The notes below the pieces were generated by a model. That model was not told the origin of the DNA. It saw only the letters and a list, made by a program, of their open reading frames with translations, and ran no database searches. Shown in pieces: positions 60,049-64,000 of a DNA stretch of 64,000 bases. The stretch is from Epiperipatus broadwayi (Eukaryota; Onychophora; Udeonychophora; Euonychophora; Peripatidae). The first letter of the stretch is position 1, and each line of letters opens with the position of its first letter. The stretch is from assembly GCA_028023455.1 (NCBI GenBank), contig JAQFVV010000229.1:1054501-1118500 (forward strand). The letters run 5' to 3'. A program made the translations under genes and the position numbers.

Positions 60049-60167
60049 TAAGCAATTGGTATAGAATAGAATTATTTACATTTTAAATATAAACGAATTA
60101 CTTTTATATAGAAAAGCTTGAACTATTGATGTATAAATTGAAAATTTGATTTATCACACACACACAT

Positions 60168-60440
60168 AGTACATATATATGTAATAAATTAATGAAATAA
60201 TATTATTACGGTAAAGACATTTGATTTGATATATATATATTTTATTAAATTAAATGCTAAGCCAGGCTTTCGATATGGAGTATCTTTGTCAAAGCACGGC
60301 TGAATTAAAATTAGCAAGACTGATACTCCTTTTGAAAGCCTGGCTTATCATTTAATAAAATAATATATATATATTTGTATCAAACTTATCACATTTTTTC
60401 ACCGTAATATTATTTCATTACTTTATTACATATTATCTAC
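60168..60440. mobile_element. Penelope-like fold-back carrying a hammerhead ribozyme, no coding
   Basis: Left arm about 60168-60285 and right arm about 60330-60440 are inverted copies. Outer blocks carry aatgaaataatatta and cggt(a/g)aa, the middle has (AT)n, and the inner blocks have gaaagcctggctta(g/t)cattta. The left arm (minus strand) retains a full hammerhead; the right arm is damaged in the core (agactgatactcc). It is probably a non-coding PLE terminal-repeat pair. Confidence 0.65.
60254..60297 (-). ncRNA. Three-helix hammerhead with U3/A8 core
   Basis: Read on the minus strand: helix I GTGCT (60297 to 60293) with AGCAT (60258 to 60254), core TTGACAA (60292 to 60286) plus one A, helix II GATA/TATC around CTCCA, GAAA (60271 to 60268), helix III AGC/GCT around CTG, and predicted cleavage after U (60259). 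All helices and the GAAA are intact. Only C3 (now U) and G8 (now A) deviate, and they do so together. Confidence 0.6.
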
Positions 60441-60449
60441 AGTATATGC

Positions 60450-63400
60450 TCCTTATATATATATAGAGAGAGAGAGAGAAATTGTGGATTATTATTGATA
60501 TTAGTATTGTTTAAGTGCTGACTAATTTTATGTATTTATACATATATAAACTCCATAAAAATTTTAAAAATTTATTTTCTTATTTGAAGAAATTCTGTCA
60601 TAAGAATGGTTATTTTTTTTTTTAAAAAAAATTTGTTTACCAACAAATTTAAGAGAAGCACACGCCTGGAAGTATTTAAAATACTCATTATTAATGTTTA
60701 ATATTAGTATTCTGGTCATATTAAATTTAACATTTTATTTAAAATTTAAATTATTCATGCTATTATTTATTTCAACAAATAGGAGATGTCTATTTCTTTA
60801 TCATTTTATAAAGTCTTTTGTTACAAATATGAAATTCTATACAGCATCATTAGAGGTGTCTTGGGAAAAAGTAATATTTTTTTATCTCTTTTAAAACCCC
60901 ACTTGCATTCAGTTAATTGTTCTTTTTACGATGTGTTATCTTTTATATTTTACTTTAATAAATATTAACACTGTAACAAACAAAGTGTATATTTTATTTC
61001 AATTTTTTTTTCCTATTTTCTCCTACGTATTAAATTTGTAAGATGTATTCAAAAGAACTGTTATCTCCAAAAGGAAAAAATAAAAATAGAAGAAAACAGT
61101 TTCTTGTTTTACATATACTAATTTTAAGAATTTTATATGCTGTCATATATATATAATGTTTTCATGGAATAATGATGGTGGAGATGTCTATTATGCCCAC
61201 AATCAAATTTTATCTGTAAAAAATCTGAAGATTTATTTTAGGATTTAGCCAAACAAAGACTTTTGCTGCAAACAGTGGACCTAAATCTAATTTTAGCTAA
61301 TCTTCTAATGTTTGGTGTTATATAGGTATCTAGATATTTTTAGTTAGAAGATAAAAACAAAGGTGGGAAACACCTCAAATCCTAAACATTTACACAGTTG
61401 TCAAATCTAATGAAGCGATGATACCTTCTCCTTGAATATTTTTCTACTACTAGAGAGATTATCTAAATTCTCTCTGTTTCTTTTTCTCTCTCTCTCTCTA
61501 TATATATATATGTTTGTGTGTGTGCTTGTATGTGTTATAAAATATTTCTTCTATATATAGAATTGTTGTAAGTTCATCAACATTCTAAATAAAAATATTT
61601 AAAAAGCAAATTATTTATAATACATAAATTTAGACGTTTCACCAGTGAACAAAATACAGTTAATGACTTCGAAGATAATAATATTATATGACTACATGAA
61701 TAATGTACTTATGCAAGTGACACAATTTTCTTTACATGTGCTGATAATTTTATTTTATGATTTGATCATTGTTGCATAATTTTTTAGAAAATAATAATTA
61801 CATTTATCATTTATGAATCTTCGGTTTTGCTTGCGATGCTATTTTATAACATTTCCTGTTTCAGCTGACAATTAACAAAATCACATTTTGTGGATTTTCG
61901 CTGCAATAGCAAAGAATAGAAATCATTGCATCATTATTAAATTATTTTAGAAATATCAATAACACGAATTATCTAAGATGGATGTATTCCTCTAAGTTTA
62001 CATAAGTGTCCTATCTTTTTTTAAAAAATCAAATTTTGCCCTTAGTGTTAACCTACATGTCAATAATACACTCATAAAAATAATTTAATCTCTGTTATAA
62101 TTAAACAATTCGAAGAGATATCAACTTCAATCTTTGTAATGAAACAACCTCAATTGGCTGTCATAGTATGTGGAAAAAAATTATAAATCATTCTGCAATA
62201 GACCAATTTTTTCATTTAGTTTGTCAATCAAAGAATAGATCTACAAAAGTTATTGGAATAAAAATCTTTCTTTGTTTATATATTATTAAAATACATTAAT
62301 CTATTAATTTTCTATTATAGTTATAAGGATATGGAAACTCCAATAAAGCTGTCACTTTACATTTATTAGTTATTCTATATATCTTATGAAATCTCCATAG
62401 TTTGGGCATAATGTCCTGCCCAGTATTTTCAGATGAGTAAATAATCACTTTATGCTAGAAAATATATATATTCAATATTAATCTTTATTACTGGCATCTT
62501 TTTACTAATATTTTACAAAAAAAAAAAAAACTAAAATTTTAGACTTGTGAATATTTACTGTTTCTTATTGCGGAATGCAATTTGCTTATAAAAAATACGG
62601 CCAGACTTAGATGGGGGGTGGGGTGGATGATTATTTTAGTTAATTAATAGATGCATTTTTATAATTTTAAAAAAGTGTGAGAGATTTATTGCATTTAAAA
62701 AATATACTATTTGTCACTCTTTAAACATAGCCAATCTATCGTTAATAGAATTCTCTATTGATGGCTTCATAGTCTACATGAAGTCTGTTAAATTTTAAAG
62801 TGACTTGTCTTTTGTTTTCAATTTTTATTATTAGAATTACATGGATTTATTATATATTTTTCAGATTATTACAGTCTGTAAAAATATTAAAATGTATATT
62901 AATCTTATGTTAACGAATTTTTGGAATGTTGGATAAATAAAAATAGTTCCACATCGTTTGGTGCAATAATAGAAAGGCAAGCTCTGTGGCTTAAAATTCA
63001 GAGATAGCACTCAACTTGTCACTTCCAGCATCCAAACTTGTTATGAAATCTTGAGCAATAAAGTCATTTTGTTTATTAGTTTATTATGTTTTAAGATATA
63101 AGAAACAAATGAAACCCCAAAGTAAGAATTTCTACTTTATGATCAGTACAAGAAGTTCTAAGCTGCATCTTTCTTTTCTTTTTTTTTTCTTTTTTGCATC
63201 GTTCTTAATTAAACAATAACAAAATTTAAATGCATATTAATAAATTATTTATTTATTTTAAAAAATGTAAAAAATAATAATCACGTAACTGTTTAAGCAT
63301 TTTGGGTCAGAGTTAGATAATTATTCTATAGTGTATTTATGAGATATAAATTAAAATTCTATTTTATTTTATTTTTATTAAGGAAAAAAAACACAGGTGA

Positions 63401-64000
63401 CTGAGCACCCTCTTTAACATCTAATAATGATCAGAATACAAAATAGCATATGAAATAAGATGCAACAAGATAAATTCTATAAAGTAAAATATGAACTAAT
63501 ATTACTATTAAGATTTCTAAACATTTAAATCATTATTCCAAAGTTAGTATAGAAGTAAAGTCATATCGTTGAATGTTTTTTTTTTTGAGATTGTAAAATA
63601 AGTTTATAGTCAATTTATTAAACATAAAAAGAATAGTTTGAAATAAAAAACCTCCCTAGATTAGCATAGATTTTTTTTACTTAATACAGTGCAGTAACAA
63701 CAGTAGGCACAAAATGGCCATGGTGATGTGATAGATGACACGAGTAGCAAAATGTGCACATATGCCCAAGTAGCAAAAAAAATCCAGAACCAATCATATA
63801 AAGTAGGTAACGTATTAAATAATAGCAACAAAAATAAAAACATACAAAGATTCCATGATTCACAGCAAATGATCTGACCAAATTGGATTTGTTCTCAGCA
63901 CCATTTACAAGAGTCAAAAGAGCAGTGGAATAATGAATCATGAAAAAAGATCTCTGAAACCTTTAACAGATACCTAAGAATTATATAATTCATTCAAATG
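60450..64000. other. AT-rich stretch, no gene seen
   Basis: Contains short simple repeats (TA/GA at about 60455-60480; CT, TA and GT at 61481-61525). The overlapping minus frames at 63661-63941 are hydrophobic but match nothing I know. Confidence 0.45.

Overview
The window is AT-rich, repeat-dense eukaryotic DNA with no recognisable host gene. There are no long open reading frames, operons, rRNAs or bacterial signals. Nearly everything identifiable is a mobile element. The mix is Penelope-like elements (PLEs) with GIY-YIG endonucleases, short tRNA-derived SINEs, a Tigger/pogo remnant, a Ty3/gypsy-type LTR element with a solo LTR, fold-back repeats and long microsatellites. This fits a large invertebrate genome. 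A cephalopod mollusc is my best guess, but it rests on the repeat style only.

Layout: 1.27-1.45 kb, first copy of a SINE-like family carrying a hammerhead ribozyme (HHR). 3.57-3.66 kb, tRNA-derived SINE. 6.8-7.7 kb, unrecognised less AT-rich block. 7.88-8.70 kb, degenerate tandem array. 11.45-11.61 kb, 33-bp minisatellite. 15.3-15.46 kb, 18.48-19.0 kb and 19.05-20.74 kb, three PLE remnants with inverted termini; the last two retain pieces of GIY-YIG or reverse transcriptase (RT). 21.43-21.98 kb, decayed Tigger-like element. 22.0-24.2 kb, LTR, primer-binding site and broken gag; its solo LTR sits at 32.6-33.13 kb. 26.1-26.8, 45.6-46.03, 56.8-57.97 and 59.32-60.05 kb, one family of about 331 bp in tandem and inverted copies. 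30.75-30.95 kb, near-perfect 91-bp hairpin. 35.9, 37.9 and 48.5 kb, more tRNA-derived SINEs. 40.3-40.65 and 51.1-51.75 kb, HHR-bearing SINE-like repeats. 41.96-44.04 kb, the best preserved PLE (RT C-terminus plus complete GIY-YIG domain), flanked by 142-bp inverted termini. 58.85-59.27 and 60.17-60.44 kb, two coding-free PLE-like fold-backs with HHR cores.

The most interesting theme is self-cleaving RNA. I can draw HHR-like folds at seven loci in at least five sequence families. One family (1.28, 40.4-40.5, 51.1, 51.6 kb) has a near-canonical CUGAUGA core followed by a tRNA-like B box, reminiscent of the schistosome Sm-alpha arrangement. Three PLE-type loci (18.5/18.9, 58.9/59.2, 60.3 kb) share a paired change: core C3 is U and G8 is A, which would keep the C3-G8 tertiary base pair as U3-A8. 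These are hand-drawn folds and need covariance-model and biochemical confirmation.
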